A stretch of DNA of 64,000 bases from Adhaeribacter terrigena (GCF_016623615.1 NZ_JAEHFX010000001.1:496001-560000), one strand, 5' to 3'; shown: positions 1-8,914, numbered from the stretch's first letter. The notes: a model not told the origin generated them from the sequence alone. Translations and numbers: made by a program.

Positions 1-947
1 TAACCACGCAGATCGGGCTGGAGAAAATGCTGAAACGCGAGATCGAGGAACAGAAATTTGCCCGTTCCGGCGTAGATAAAAAAGTACTCGACCAGATCAA
101 AACCGACATCAGCATCAGCACGGTAAACATGGCCGACGGCGATGAGAAAAGCAGCAACGCGGCGGTTACTTCGGCGGCCGGCTATATTGGCGCCATTCTG
201 ATCTACATGTTCATTTTTATTTACGGCGTACAGATCATGCGGGGCGTGATAGAAGAAAAAACGAACCGCATTGTGGAAGTAGTTATTTCTTCGGTAAAGC
301 CTTTTCAACTCATGATGGGGAAAATTCTGGGCATTGCCGCCGTGGGTTTAACGCAGTTCCTGCTCTGGATCATGCTTTCCACCGCCATCGTTTCGGTAGT
401 TTCTTCCCAGTTCAAGGTAGATCGTTTTTCAGACGAAAAGATTGAGGAAACCCTGAAAACCACTTCCGATGCGGGGCAGGCCAAAGAAATGCACGATATT
501 TTCAGCGCGATTAATAACCTGAACGTGCCGCTTTTGCTGGGCTGTTTCCTGTTCTATTTTTTAGGCGGTTACCTGCTTTACGGCGCATTATTCGGGGCGG
601 TAGGCTCGGCGGTAGACAATGAAACCGATACGCAGCAATTCCTTTTCCCGATCACGATCCCGCTCATCATGTCGTTTATTGTGGCGCAAACGGTTATCAT
701 TAAAAACCCCGACGGTCCGGTTGCTTTCTGGATGTCGGTAATTCCGTTCACGTCGCCTATTTCCATGATGCTGCGTTTGCCTTTCGGGGTGCCTACCTGG
801 CAACTTTTGCTTTCTATGGCCATGCTGATTTTAGGCTTTATTTTTACGGTATGGCTGGCGGGTAGAATTTACCGCGTGGGTATTTTAATGTATGGTAAGA
901 AAGTAAATTACCGCGAATTGAGTAAATGGTTGTTTTATAAAGGTTAA
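1..947 (+). CDS. ABC-2 type transporter permease, C-terminal part
   Basis: The reading frame is open from the left edge of the window, so the N-terminus is missing. The visible protein carries an extracytoplasmic stretch followed by several hydrophobic segments (first near GYIGAILIYMFIFIYG), then the sequence GVIEEKTNRIVEVVISSVKP that is typical of the NatB/ABC-2 permease family (ABC2_membrane_3). Such permeases pair with a cytoplasmic ATPase to export Na+, drugs or other substrates; the ATPase gene would be expected upstream, outside the window. The substrate cannot be told. A strong hairpin with a T-run follows the stop codon, so this is the end of its operon. Confidence 0.85.
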   Translation, partial: TTQIGLEKMLKREIEEQKFARSGVDKKVLDQIKTDISISTVNMADGDEKSSNAAVTSAAGYIGAILIYMFIFIYGVQIMRGVIEEKTNRIVEVVISSVKPFQLMMGKILGIAAVGLTQFLLWIMLSTAIVSVVSSQFKVDRFSDEKIEETLKTTSDAGQAKEMHDIFSAINNLNVPLLLGCFLFYFLGGYLLYGALFGAVGSAVDNETDTQQFLFPITIPLIMSFIVAQTVIIKNPDGPVAFWMSVIPFTSPISMMLRLPFGVPTWQLLLSMAMLILGFIFTVWLAGRIYRVGILMYGKKVNYRELSKWLFYKG

Positions 948-951
948 TCTT

Positions 952-984
952 AACCCTCCTCTAAAAAAAAGGGAGGGTTTTTTT
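952..984 (+). terminator. intrinsic terminator after the ABC permease
   Basis: AACCCTCC at 952-959 pairs with GGAGGGTT at 972-979 and is followed by a run of T. It lies 4 bp after the permease stop codon. Confidence 0.85.
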
Positions 985-1040
985 ATGTTTTTCCTTGGGT
1001 TATGCTGTCCTATAGCAAAAATGCTTTTTGGTAGTTTTTA

Positions 1041-1440
1041 TGCCTGAAAGCATACCGTTTTCATAGATTGCTTTTGTTCTAAACTACAAGCATTTTACTT
1101 TCATAGTTTACTTTCTCCCTCAAGCCGGGTGGCTTCGTTTCTGCGTTCGCGGCTGCAATCCTTCCTGCCCTGGCGGGCTGCCTCGTGCCTCGGCACCGGA
1201 AGTCTTGGAGGCCGCTCTCACAGAAACTGGTGTCAGCTTCCTTCGTAGCTGGCTTTTTTTTAGTCTACTTTTCTTCAGTCCTTGATTTCAGGATAGGCTG
1301 CGCTGGCGATAGGTGTGAAATCAGGTGTTAAAAATCCTGTCCATCATTTCAATCCCTAAAATCCTGTTCATACGAAAATCCTTAAATCCCTAAATCCTAA
1401 AAAAACTATTCAGACAAAACTCATTGCCCTCTGCTTTAGG
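1041..1440 (+). repeat. long interspersed repeat, copy 1
   Basis: About 400 bp without a convincing gene, repeated at 8827-9518 and 48824-49318. The best conserved part (about 1105-1255) holds short hairpins: AAGCC/GGCTT around a GGGT loop, GCCC/GGGC around a 4-base loop, and longer-range pairs GTTTCTG with CAGAAAC and GGCACC with GGTGTC. The loop bases differ between copies while these stems are kept, which points to a folded RNA or DNA structure rather than a coding remnant. The 3' end carries short words built on AAATCCT and then a CTCATTGCC...CTGCTTTAG tail that all copies share in some form. Function unknown. Confidence 0.75.
1046..1063. repeat. intergenic box, start of long repeat copy 1
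   Basis: GAAAGCATACCGTTTTCA. It forms the left end of the recognisable part of the long repeat at 1041-1440. Confidence 0.7.
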
Positions 1441-1591
1441 TTACGGTCTCTAAGCTCCCGTCCTTTTCAAGTCGCAGATTCCGGAGAATTTCGGGCAAGG
1501 GGTTGGGGTGGTTGCCCTGCACTGCTGGCTGCTTTACCAGAAGAACCTGATGCGTAAATCCGATTTTGGCTGAAATTTCCTAAACTCTTTC

Positions 1592-1599
1592 TATCTTTA
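1592..1599 (+). promoter_or_regulatory. possible -7 box for the ChaN-like gene
   Basis: TATCTTTA is one base off the Bacteroidetes TAnnTTTG box, 22 bp before the ATG. A TTTG lies at 1565-1568, a slightly long spacing for the -33 element. Confidence 0.4.
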
Positions 1600-1621
1600 G
1601 CATATCCCATTCCTCAAACCC

Positions 1622-2491
1622 ATGAAGCGCTTTTTTACGTTGCTGCCCCTTGTTTTTCTGTTACTTGCTATGAATGAAAAAACGGCTTACCAGCTTTTTA
1701 CTTCCGAAGGGAAAGCCACCGATACCGATAAAATGTTACGGGAACTGGCAAAAGCGGATGTCATTCTTTTCGGCGAACAGCATAACGATTCGGTGGCGCA
1801 TGCCTTGCAATTGCTCGTTACGCAAAAACTTTTTCAGACGCATGGTAGTCAATTGGTTTTAGGCGCCGAAATGTTTGAAAGCGATGTGCAGCTGGTGCTG
1901 GATGAATATTTGAGCGGTAAGATTAAGGAAAACAATTTTGAAGCGGAATCGCGGCCCTGGAGTAATTACACAACTGATTATAAACCTTTAATAACGTTTG
2001 CCAAAACGCATAGCCTGAAGTTTATAGCCACTAATGTGCCGCGCCGTTATGCCGCTTCGGTAGCTGGTTCGGGCGTGGAAAGTTTAACCAGTTTTAGCCC
2101 GGAAGCGCAGAAACTGATGGCGCCGCTGCCTTATAAAATTGATTTAGAATTGCCGGGTTATAAGAATATGCTCACCATGTTTGGCGGTTCGCACGGCATG
2201 GGAGAGAAGGGCAATAAAATGGTGGCAGCCCAGGCGCTGAAAGATGCTACCATGGCCCATTTTATTCTGAAGAACCTGCAGCCGGGCCAGAAATTCCTGC
2301 ATTTTAACGGTTCGTACCATTCCGATAATTTCGAAGGCATTTACTGGTACCTGAAACAGCAAAAGCCCGATCTGAAAATTATCACCATTTCTAATGTTAG
2401 CCAGAAAGAGCTGAAAAAACTGGACAAAGAAAACCGGAAGAAAGCTGATTTTATTCTGGTAGTTCCAGAAGATGCGCCGAAATCGTATTGA
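1622..2491 (+). CDS. ChaN-like (DUF399) exported protein
   Basis: A 289-residue protein with an N-terminal hydrophobic segment (residues 4-16) that fits a signal peptide; no lipobox cysteine is present, unlike the ChaN lipoproteins of Campylobacter. The family signature GEQHND (51-56) and the following GAEMFESD (81-88) are clear. ChaN proteins bind haem and are linked to iron acquisition; related Tiki-type folds are metalloproteases, so a protease role cannot be excluded. It stands alone, facing the convergent iscA-type gene across a bidirectional terminator. The assignment to the family is firm; the activity in this organism is inferred. Confidence 0.8.
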   Translation: MKRFFTLLPLVFLLLAMNEKTAYQLFTSEGKATDTDKMLRELAKADVILFGEQHNDSVAHALQLLVTQKLFQTHGSQLVLGAEMFESDVQLVLDEYLSGKIKENNFEAESRPWSNYTTDYKPLITFAKTHSLKFIATNVPRRYAASVAGSGVESLTSFSPEAQKLMAPLPYKIDLELPGYKNMLTMFGGSHGMGEKGNKMVAAQALKDATMAHFILKNLQPGQKFLHFNGSYHSDNFEGIYWYLKQQKPDLKIITISNVSQKELKKLDKENRKKADFILVVPEDAPKSY

Positions 2492-2516
2492 GGAGGAAAC
2501 GGTACGGAAAGGGCAC

Positions 2517-2552
2517 AAAAAAGTCCGGCTTGTTTCCAGGCCGGACTTTTTG
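2517..2552. terminator. bidirectional terminator
   Basis: AAGTCCGGC (2521-2529) pairs with GCCGGACTT (2540-2548), with A-run before and T-run after, between two convergent genes. Confidence 0.85.
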
Positions 2553-2556
2553 AAGT

Positions 2557-2573
2557 AAAAACGATAGCGTTTT
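2557..2573. repeat. intergenic box
   Basis: AAAAACGATAGCGTTTT, five bases from the stop codon of the iscA-type gene on the minus strand. Confidence 0.65.
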
Positions 2574-2578
2574 ATTTT

Positions 2579-2929
2579 TTAAGCGCTGAAAGAGCTTCCG
2601 CAGCCGCAGGTGCTTTTGGCTTGCGGATTGTTGAAAGTAAAGCCGCGGGCGTTCAGGCCATCCTGGAAATCTACTTCCATTCCCATAACATACATACCGT
2701 GCTTTTTGTCCATGATCAGCGTAACGCCTTCCAGATCAAAGGTTTCGTCAGCTTCTTTGGCTTTGTCGAAACCCAGCAGATAAGACATGCCCGAGCAGCC
2801 GCCACCTTGCACGCCAATGCGCAACCCGTAGCCTTCCGGCACGTTTTTATCTTGCATAATTGTCTTTACTTCCGCCAACGCCTTCTCAGTGATGGTGATC
2901 GGCGCTTTTTTTATTGTTGAAGTTTCCAT
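2579..2929 (-). CDS. HesB/IscA-type iron-sulfur cluster assembly protein
   Basis: A 116-residue A-type carrier. The three invariant cysteines are visible: C45 in GGGCSGMSY and C108/C110 in STCGCGSSFS. These proteins carry Fe-S clusters from the scaffold to client apoproteins in the cytoplasm. Length and motif spacing are normal (IscA/ErpA/SufA cannot be separated on sequence alone). No other isc or suf gene is adjacent, so it is transcribed as a single gene here. Upstream on the minus strand there is a TATTTTTA element about 20 bp before the ATG, close to the TAnnTTTG promoter box. Confidence 0.92.
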   Translation of the reverse strand: METSTIKKAPITITEKALAEVKTIMQDKNVPEGYGLRIGVQGGGCSGMSYLLGFDKAKEADETFDLEGVTLIMDKKHGMYVMGMEVDFQDGLNARGFTFNNPQAKSTCGCGSSFSA

Positions 2930-3066
2930 GTTCTACAGTTTTGATGCGTAAAAATACGAAATATATTCCGGAAAAAATCCGCTTCCGTATTTTGGTAAAA
3001 CGATATTAATCCTGAAATGATTTCAAAAATATTCCGATATTTAGAACGCTAAAAATCTAATCCTGC

Positions 3067-3597
3067 ATGAACACTTCCGAACTGATATTCGACCTGCTTA
3101 AAATCATTCTGCCGTCTGCCCTTTTATTGACCGGGATGTACTTCCTGGTAAAAAGTTACGTTGACCGCGACTACAAACTCCGCTTGCTGGAGCTGCGCAT
3201 GAAAAACGCCGAAACCGTGCTCCCGATCCGGCTGCAGGCTTACGAGCGCATGACGCTTTTCCTGGAACGCATTACGCCCAGTAACCTGCTTATTCGCGTG
3301 AGCAGCAGCGGCCACACCGCCTCCGATTACCACCGGATGCTCATCAACGATATCCGGAACGAATACAACCACAACCTTTCGCAGCAGATCTACATGACCG
3401 ACCAGACCTGGGAAAGAATACAGAGTGCGAAGGAAAACGTGGTTACGCTCATAAACCGTTCGTACCACGAAATGCAGGATAAAAGCAAAGGCACCGATCT
3501 GGCCAAACGCATTCTGGAAACCATCATCGCCCAGGAAACCGACCCGACCGCGCATGCCATTACCGTGATGAAAAAAGAGATCAACCAGGTTTTTTAA
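3067..3597 (+). CDS. conserved small membrane protein, unknown function
   Basis: A 176-residue protein with one N-terminal transmembrane helix (about residues 10-28) and a largely alpha-helical cytoplasmic part rich in charged residues. I recognise the pattern (one helix, then a DYKLRLLELRMKNAE stretch and a conserved LRLQAYERMTLFLERI-like segment) as a conserved Bacteroidetes family without assigned function. The neighbouring genes do not suggest a role. Real coding is supported by good codon use, a full-length frame and a terminator hairpin shortly after the stop. Confidence 0.75.
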   Translation: MNTSELIFDLLKIILPSALLLTGMYFLVKSYVDRDYKLRLLELRMKNAETVLPIRLQAYERMTLFLERITPSNLLIRVSSSGHTASDYHRMLINDIRNEYNHNLSQQIYMTDQTWERIQSAKENVVTLINRSYHEMQDKSKGTDLAKRILETIIAQETDPTAHAITVMKKEINQVF

Positions 3598-3600
3598 CCT

Positions 3601-3616
3601 AAAAGCATAGCGTTTT
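3601..3616. repeat. intergenic box
   Basis: AAAAGCATAGCGTTTT, 3 bp after the stop codon of the small membrane protein gene. Confidence 0.65.
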
Positions 3617-3621
3617 ACAAT

Positions 3622-3658
3622 GAAAGCCAGCTTCTGCGAGAGGCTGGCTTTTAGTTTT
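3622..3658 (+). terminator. intrinsic terminator
   Basis: AAAGCCAG (3623-3630) pairs with CTGGCTTT (3644-3651), then a T-rich tail. Confidence 0.8.
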
Positions 3659-3689
3659 TCTGCCGGAAACACAATCGGTTTCAATGCAA

Positions 3690-3721
3690 AAACCTGTGAG
3701 GTTTAAAATCTCACAGGTTTG
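3690..3721. terminator. CCTGTGAGG-type palindrome
   Basis: AAACCTGTGAG (3690-3700) pairs with CTCACAGGTTT (3710-3720). It probably ends the minus-strand T9SS gene. Related hairpins occur at 5536, 7399, 33628, 39658 and 56987. Confidence 0.7.
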
Positions 3722-3738
3722 CTAAGGGTTTTTTAGGT

Positions 3739-3757
3739 GAAAAGGATACCGTTTTTA
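3739..3757. repeat. intergenic box overlapping a stop codon
   Basis: GAAAAGGATACCGTTTTT; its T-run is shared with the stop codon (3755-3757) of the T9SS gene. Confidence 0.7.
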
Positions 3758-5395
3758 TAACTTTACCAGTTTGGAAGTCAGGCTTTGTTTTTCGGAAGTA
3801 ACCGTAACCTGGTAAATGCCTTTGCTTAAAGCAGAAATGTTGAGTTGCTGTATTTGGCTGTTTTTGGAAGTGTTAGTTTGCAGAACAATCCGGCCGGTGT
3901 AATCAGTAATGGTGATAATGGCTGCTTTATTTTCGAAGGAGTTTGGTAGCTGGATTTGGAGTAGATCATTAGCCGGGTTCGGGTATATGCCTAAGGTTTG
4001 GTTTTCAGCAATTGCTTCCGATTTGCCCAGCAAGATATTGTTGTTAAAGAAATTCTGCACATTTTGAGCATCCTGGGAAGCTGTTACGAGGCTATTCAAA
4101 TTAGAACTTCCGCGGCTGTAATTATAGGCAACCGTAAATTTCAATTCCTGGCCGGCGTTTAGGTTGAATGGTCCGATAGAACCAAGTCCTCTTCTGTCGC
4201 CGGGTGTATTTGACGATTGGCCAGTTGGTTGCGCTTTACTTTCAGACCAACCATTTGCTCCACCTGGAAACATATAAGAAGCAGGAGGATTGCTTTGATT
4301 GGTTCCATCACCCCATTGCGTTAAGAACTTGCCATCTCGCCAAACGCCGCTCATGTAGTTGTAAAAATCTGAAGCGCGGGAAGGATTACCATTAGTAGGG
4401 TTACTATCGTTTTGGTAATAAATAAAGTGACTCATCTTGTTATCGAGGAAAATAACCGATTGTGCCGGTGGGTTGGCGCCGTAGCCATTTGGATTTATAG
4501 TAACCTGGCCATAGATGGTTTGTTTGGTAAAAGTGGTGTCTTCATCATAGTTGTCGCCATTATAGACGTAAAAACGATTCTGAAGGGTATCGCAGCCTAT
4601 AAAATCATCATCATAATAGCCAAGGTCGAAATCTACCCAGATGCCGGCGTAGAAATTCTGTAAATTAATGGTGCCCCGGTTAATGATGCGGTACTCGGTG
4701 AAGAGGGTATTGAAAACGGCCGCGCTGGCTGGGTTATCAAACCCGTAATGCATTACATGAACTTCTGCGTTCATGGATGGCGATAAAGGGTATTTCTCAT
4801 TGCCTTTGTCATTTAGAATGAGATAGATCGCCTGATCGCCGTTTATATTCGGGTAATCGCCTTGCGCCGGAGAATAAACGCCATCGTTGTTCAGGTCTAC
4901 AAATGGGGCGAGCTGAGCCGCTTCTCCTTTAGAAATATCGCCATTTCCGGGCCAGGTTGCGATAGCTTTTGGCATCGTATAACCGGGTTTGTTGTAATTG
5001 GCCATGTGGTTTTGGATTTCCGTTTTACTTACTTTCCAAAGCTTGTCGTATTTAACCGTGTGGCTTGTATCCTGAACTGTTGCAATTGGTCCGGGCCAAT
5101 AACCCCCGTGATTAATAGAACCTTGCCGGTAGGTTTGCTGCGATACATAAAGCTGTCCGGAATGATCTTTCCCGCCAATCCAGAGCGCCCCGGCATAAAT
5201 AGTATGTTTTCCGCTGCCACGGGGCACTTCAAACCTTGCGTTCATTAAGTCTGTGAAAGCATCGCCTCCGGTTAAAATATGCGGTTTGATATTCGATACA
5301 TCCAGCTTTTCGTTAGCCAATCCATGGGTTTGAGTGCCCTGGCTGTAAGCGTTAAAAGTTATTCCGAGCAAAAGGAGAGTTAGCGCTTTTTTCAT
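3755..5395 (-). CDS. T9SS type A sorting domain protein (paralogue 1)
   Basis: A 546-residue exported protein. The N-terminus MKKALTLLLLGITFNAYSQG is a signal peptide. The last ~80 residues (from YPNPANDLLQIQLPN to SKLVKL) are a type A C-terminal sorting domain, which directs cargo through the type IX secretion system to the cell surface or outside. The middle contains DLNNDGVYSPAQGDYPN, a DxNxDG calcium-loop-like element common in secreted Bacteroidetes proteins, and no catalytic domain I can name. It is a tandem copy of the gene at 5612-7276; the two proteins align along almost their whole length. Function unknown; surface structural or adhesive role is only a guess. Confidence 0.85.
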   Translation of the reverse strand: MKKALTLLLLGITFNAYSQGTQTHGLANEKLDVSNIKPHILTGGDAFTDLMNARFEVPRGSGKHTIYAGALWIGGKDHSGQLYVSQQTYRQGSINHGGYWPGPIATVQDTSHTVKYDKLWKVSKTEIQNHMANYNKPGYTMPKAIATWPGNGDISKGEAAQLAPFVDLNNDGVYSPAQGDYPNINGDQAIYLILNDKGNEKYPLSPSMNAEVHVMHYGFDNPASAAVFNTLFTEYRIINRGTINLQNFYAGIWVDFDLGYYDDDFIGCDTLQNRFYVYNGDNYDEDTTFTKQTIYGQVTINPNGYGANPPAQSVIFLDNKMSHFIYYQNDSNPTNGNPSRASDFYNYMSGVWRDGKFLTQWGDGTNQSNPPASYMFPGGANGWSESKAQPTGQSSNTPGDRRGLGSIGPFNLNAGQELKFTVAYNYSRGSSNLNSLVTASQDAQNVQNFFNNNILLGKSEAIAENQTLGIYPNPANDLLQIQLPNSFENKAAIITITDYTGRIVLQTNTSKNSQIQQLNISALSKGIYQVTVTSEKQSLTSKLVKL

Positions 5396-5535
5396 CGTGG
5401 TAAGTTTGGGTTCGTTACAAAGACGAACTTGATGTTACAAACGCTGCTTTGGGTTTTAAGAAACAACAAGTATTTTTTTCATACGCTTCTCAAGCCATTT
5501 ATTTAAACTTTTTCTATTGGAAACAATAGGGTTTT

Positions 5536-5589
5536 AAAACTGCCCCAAACCTGTGAGATTTTAAAATCTCACAGGTTTGGGGCAGTTTT
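5536..5589. terminator. 54-bp perfect palindrome, likely bidirectional terminator
   Basis: Two 27-base arms pair without mismatch (5536-5562 with 5563-5589); the core is the CCTGTGAGATTTT / AAAATCTCACAGG pair. It sits between the two tandem T9SS genes and should end the upstream minus-strand one. Confidence 0.8.
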
Positions 5590-5596
5590 TTAGCAG

Positions 5597-5613
5597 GAAA
5601 CCATACCGTTTTT
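5597..5613. repeat. intergenic box overlapping a stop codon
   Basis: GAAACCATACCGTTTTT; the last two bases are part of the stop codon (5612-5614) of T9SS paralogue 2. Confidence 0.7.
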
Positions 5614-7276
5614 ACAATTTTACCAGCTTAGAAGAAATCGTTTGTTCTTCGGAAATAACGGTTACCTGGTAAATACCTTTGCTTAGACCCGAAATGTTGA
5701 GTTGCTGGTTTTGGCTGGCTTTTATCGCTTTCGTTTCCAGTACTATGCGGCCGGTATTATCGGTAATGGCAATAGTGGCTTCCTTGTTCCGGAGTGAATT
5801 TGGTAATTGAATTTGCAACAGATCGGAAGCCGGGTTTGGGAAAAGCATTAACGATTGTGAAAGTATTTCGGGTTTGGTGGCGCTAACTATTGAGCTGCGG
5901 AAGAAATTTTGCACGGTCTGGGCATCCTGAGCGGCCGTTACTAGACTGTTCAGATTAGATGTGCCGCGACTATAGTTGTAAGCTACTGTAAATTTCAGGT
6001 CCTGGCCGGCGTTCAGATTAAACGGGCCGATAGAACCGACGCCGCGACGGTCGCCCGGAACATTGGAGCCAGCAGGTGGTAAATTATTCACTTCAGACCA
6101 ACCTGCACCGGTTACCGGATTTCCGGGGAACATATAATTGGCTGGCGCATTTAGTGTATCGGTACCGTCGCCGCCGTAGGTTAAACGTTGGCCGTTTTTC
6201 CAGTAACCGCGCATATAGTTGTAATAATCAGATGCCCAGCCCGGATTGCCATTTACAGGATTGCTATTATTGTTGTAGTAAACAAAATGGCTCATTTTTT
6301 TATCCAGAAAGATTACTGATTGTGCCGGTGGATTGGCTCCGTAACCATTAGGATCTATGGTAATTGGTCCGGTGCCGGTCTGATGGGTGAAAATAGTGTC
6401 TTCGTCATAATTATCGCCGTTATAAACGAAAAAACGATTCTGAAGCGTATCGCAACCAATAAAATCGTCAATGTAATAACCCAGATCAAAATCTACCCAA
6501 ACGCCGGCGTAAAAATCCTCCAAATTTATGGTGCCGCGGTTTATAACGCGATATTCCGTGAAGAGCGTATTGAAAACGGCAGCGTTTGCCGGGTTATCAT
6601 ACCCGTAATGCATTACGTGAACTTCGGCATTCATGGACGGTGATGAAGGTATTTTTACGTTTCCATTATCGTTCAGAATGAGGTAGATTGCCTGATCGCC
6701 ATTAATATTCGGGTAATCGCCTTGTGCCGGCGAATAAATTCCGTCGTTGTTTATATCGATGAAAGGGGCAAGTTTAGCGGCTTCGCCATTTGCTGCATCA
6801 CCATTACCCGGCCAGTTGGCAATATCGGCAGGCATCGTGTAGCCTGGTTTGTTGAAATCGGCTATATGGGTCTGAATTTCGGCTTTGCTTACCTTCCAGA
6901 GTTTGTCGTATTTAGCAGAGTGGGCCGTACCTTGTACAGCACCAATTGGACCGGGCCAGTAACCAGCATCATGTGGTGCTCCTTGCCTGTACGTTTGGGC
7001 TGAAAGATATAGGTTGTTTTGTTGGTCTTTGCCTCCAATCCAGAGTGCGCCAGCAAAAATAGTATGTTTTCCGCTGCCTCTCGGTACTTCAAATGCCGGC
7101 AAGCCATTAACAGTACCCATTGATCCAAATGAATTGAACATATCGCCGCCCGTTAAAATAGTGGGATTGATGTTCGAAACATCCAGGTTTAGTTTGGCCT
7201 GACCATGTGTTTGCGTGCCCTGACTGAAAGCGTTAAAAGTTATTCCGAATAAAAGAAAGGTAAGTGCTTTTTTCAT
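5612..7276 (-). CDS. T9SS type A sorting domain protein (paralogue 2)
   Basis: A 554-residue paralogue of the protein encoded at 3755-5395, with the same layout: signal peptide MKKALTFLLFGITFNAFSQG, a central region with DINNDGIYSPAQGDYPN, and a C-terminal sorting domain starting at FPNPASDLLQIQLPN. Differences are concentrated in short insertions, for example after the GGDMFNS segment and near the PVTGAGWSE loop. The upstream regions of both genes also match (an AGCGTTTGTAACATCAA segment on the minus strand), so promoter and gene were duplicated together. Exported via T9SS; function not recognisable. Confidence 0.85.
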   Translation of the reverse strand: MKKALTFLLFGITFNAFSQGTQTHGQAKLNLDVSNINPTILTGGDMFNSFGSMGTVNGLPAFEVPRGSGKHTIFAGALWIGGKDQQNNLYLSAQTYRQGAPHDAGYWPGPIGAVQGTAHSAKYDKLWKVSKAEIQTHIADFNKPGYTMPADIANWPGNGDAANGEAAKLAPFIDINNDGIYSPAQGDYPNINGDQAIYLILNDNGNVKIPSSPSMNAEVHVMHYGYDNPANAAVFNTLFTEYRVINRGTINLEDFYAGVWVDFDLGYYIDDFIGCDTLQNRFFVYNGDNYDEDTIFTHQTGTGPITIDPNGYGANPPAQSVIFLDKKMSHFVYYNNNSNPVNGNPGWASDYYNYMRGYWKNGQRLTYGGDGTDTLNAPANYMFPGNPVTGAGWSEVNNLPPAGSNVPGDRRGVGSIGPFNLNAGQDLKFTVAYNYSRGTSNLNSLVTAAQDAQTVQNFFRSSIVSATKPEILSQSLMLFPNPASDLLQIQLPNSLRNKEATIAITDNTGRIVLETKAIKASQNQQLNISGLSKGIYQVTVISEEQTISSKLVKL

Positions 7277-7375
7277 AGTTGCCGTTTTGCGTTCTTTTCA
7301 TTGACAAGTTTGATGTTACAAACGCTGCTTCAGCTTTTAAGAAATGTTAAGTTTTTCTAAGTAGTTTTTCAACCA

Positions 7376-7391
7376 GAAACCCTACCGTTTT
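7376..7391. repeat. intergenic box
   Basis: GAAACCCTACCGTTTT, between bshA and T9SS paralogue 2, next to the palindrome at 7399. Confidence 0.65.
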
Positions 7392-7398
7392 AAAACGA

Positions 7399-7431
7399 AA
7401 AACCTGTGAGGTTTTAATACCTCACAGGTTG
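7399..7431. terminator. CCTGTGAGG-type palindrome after bshA
   Basis: AACCTGTGAGG (7401-7411) pairs with CCTCACAGGTT (7420-7430). Confidence 0.7.
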
Positions 7432-7449
7432 GCTAAGTGTTTTTCGGCT

Positions 7450-7468
7450 GAAAAGGGTAGCGTTTTTA
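7450..7468. repeat. intergenic box overlapping the bshA stop codon
   Basis: GAAAAGGGTAGCGTTTTT; the T-run runs into the stop codon at 7466-7468. Confidence 0.7.
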
Positions 7469-8614
7469 AGCTTGTGCTGCTACCGTTTTGCGTTGGTTTT
7501 CTATCGCGCTTTGGTAGCAAGCTTCGTAAAGCGGTACAATTTTACCGGTTTCAAATTGCTGGGCGTGGGCAAGCGCAGCAGCTTTAAAGCGCGGCAGATT
7601 TTCTTCCTGCAGCACAAAAAGCGCATTTTTTACCATGTCGTCCACGTCGCCGATGTTGCTCAGGAAACCAGTTACGCCTTGCACGTTCAGTTCCGGAATG
7701 CCGCCCGCGTTCGAGGAAATGACCGGCACTTCGCAGGCCATGGCTTCCAGGGCGGCCAGACCGAAGCTTTCTTTTTCGGAAGGCATTAAAAACAGGTCGG
7801 CAATGGAAAGCACTTCCTCCACGGCTTCGAGTTTGCCTAAAAAGCGCACATCCTGGCAAATGTTCAGGTCGCGGCAAAGTTTTTCAATTCCCGGCCTTTC
7901 CGGCCCGTCGCCTACCAGCAATAATTTACTGGCAACGGTTTTTCTGACCTCAGCAAAGATCCGGATCACGTCTTCCACCCGTTTTACCTGCCGGAAATTA
8001 GACGTATGCACAAGCAGTTTTTCGCCGAAAGGGGAGATAGCTGCCTTGAAATGTTCTTTGGGTTGTTTCCGGAAACGCTCCAGGTTTATAAAGTTCGGGA
8101 TCACTTCGATCTCTTTCTCGACCTTGAAATATTTGTAGGTTTCCACTCTCAGGTCGTCCGAAACCGAAGTAACCGCGTCAGACTGGTTGATGCTGAAGGT
8201 AACCACCGGTTCATAAGAAGGATCTTTGCCCACCAGCGTAATATCGGTGCCGTGCAGCGTAGTAATAACCGGAATGTTGATGTTCTGCGTTTTCAGGATC
8301 TGCTTCGCCATGTAGGCCGCCGAGGCGTGCGGAATGGCGTAATGCACGTGCAGCACATCCAGCTTCTCGAATTTTACGATGTCTACCATTTTGCTGGCCA
8401 GCGCCAGTTCGTAAGGCGGATAGTGAAAAAGCGGGTAATCCGGGATATAAACTTCGTGGTAAAACAGGTTTTCGTTGAAGAAATCGAGGCGGGCGGGTTG
8501 GCTGTAGGTAATAAAATGCACCTGGTGGCCTTTCTGGGCCAGGGCTTTGCCCAATTCGGTAGCCACCACGCCGGAGCCGCCAAAGGTTGGGTAACAAACA
8601 ATGCCTATTTTCAT
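7466..8614 (-). CDS. bshA: N-acetyl-alpha-D-glucosaminyl L-malate synthase (bacillithiol pathway)
   Basis: A 382-residue GT4 glycosyltransferase. The N-terminus MKIGIVCYPTFGGSGVVATE and the segment LDVLHVHYAIPHASAAYMAK are the BshA signature, distinguishing it from other GT4 enzymes; the EX7E-like donor site is in SEKESFGLAALEAM. BshA transfers GlcNAc from UDP-GlcNAc to L-malate, the first step of bacillithiol synthesis in the cytoplasm. The frame is open 11 codons further upstream, but the family begins at MKIG, so the ATG at 8612-8614 is used. bshB and bshC are not in the window. The gene is followed by a box and a palindrome that probably end transcription. Confidence 0.92.
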   Translation of the reverse strand: MKIGIVCYPTFGGSGVVATELGKALAQKGHQVHFITYSQPARLDFFNENLFYHEVYIPDYPLFHYPPYELALASKMVDIVKFEKLDVLHVHYAIPHASAAYMAKQILKTQNINIPVITTLHGTDITLVGKDPSYEPVVTFSINQSDAVTSVSDDLRVETYKYFKVEKEIEVIPNFINLERFRKQPKEHFKAAISPFGEKLLVHTSNFRQVKRVEDVIRIFAEVRKTVASKLLLVGDGPERPGIEKLCRDLNICQDVRFLGKLEAVEEVLSIADLFLMPSEKESFGLAALEAMACEVPVISSNAGGIPELNVQGVTGFLSNIGDVDDMVKNALFVLQEENLPRFKAAALAHAQQFETGKIVPLYEACYQSAIENQRKTVAAQA

Positions 8615-8826
8615 AGCAATTCTTTTTTTCGGAGCCGGAAATAGCAATTTTATTTTAGAGAAAACAAATGGGTGTTCTTATGATTTTGTAATTTTTAATT
8701 TGTTGCTTTTGCTATTATATAACTGTTTTTGGCTGGAGTGGGTATTTCAATATTGGTTTTTATTTCCGGAGCTTTTGAAGGGTTTAATGAGGTTTTGGGT
8801 TGAAAGCGTTTTGGGTTTTTGTGTGT

Positions 8827-8842
8827 GAAAGCATACCGTTTT
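8827..8842. repeat. intergenic box, outer site of long repeat copy 2
   Basis: GAAAGCATACCGTTTT. A second box follows 88 bp later, as in copy 3. Confidence 0.65.
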
Positions 8843-8914
8843 ATGGCGTCGTCCTGACGATAGTAGTGATCTCATCAGGTTGGTAGTTTTGTTTGCTATT
8901 GAGTTTTTAGGCTT

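Noticed and set aside
8601-8828. A 75-codon frame upstream of bshA
   Set aside because: It begins within bshA in antisense and runs through AT-rich non-coding sequence without a domain.
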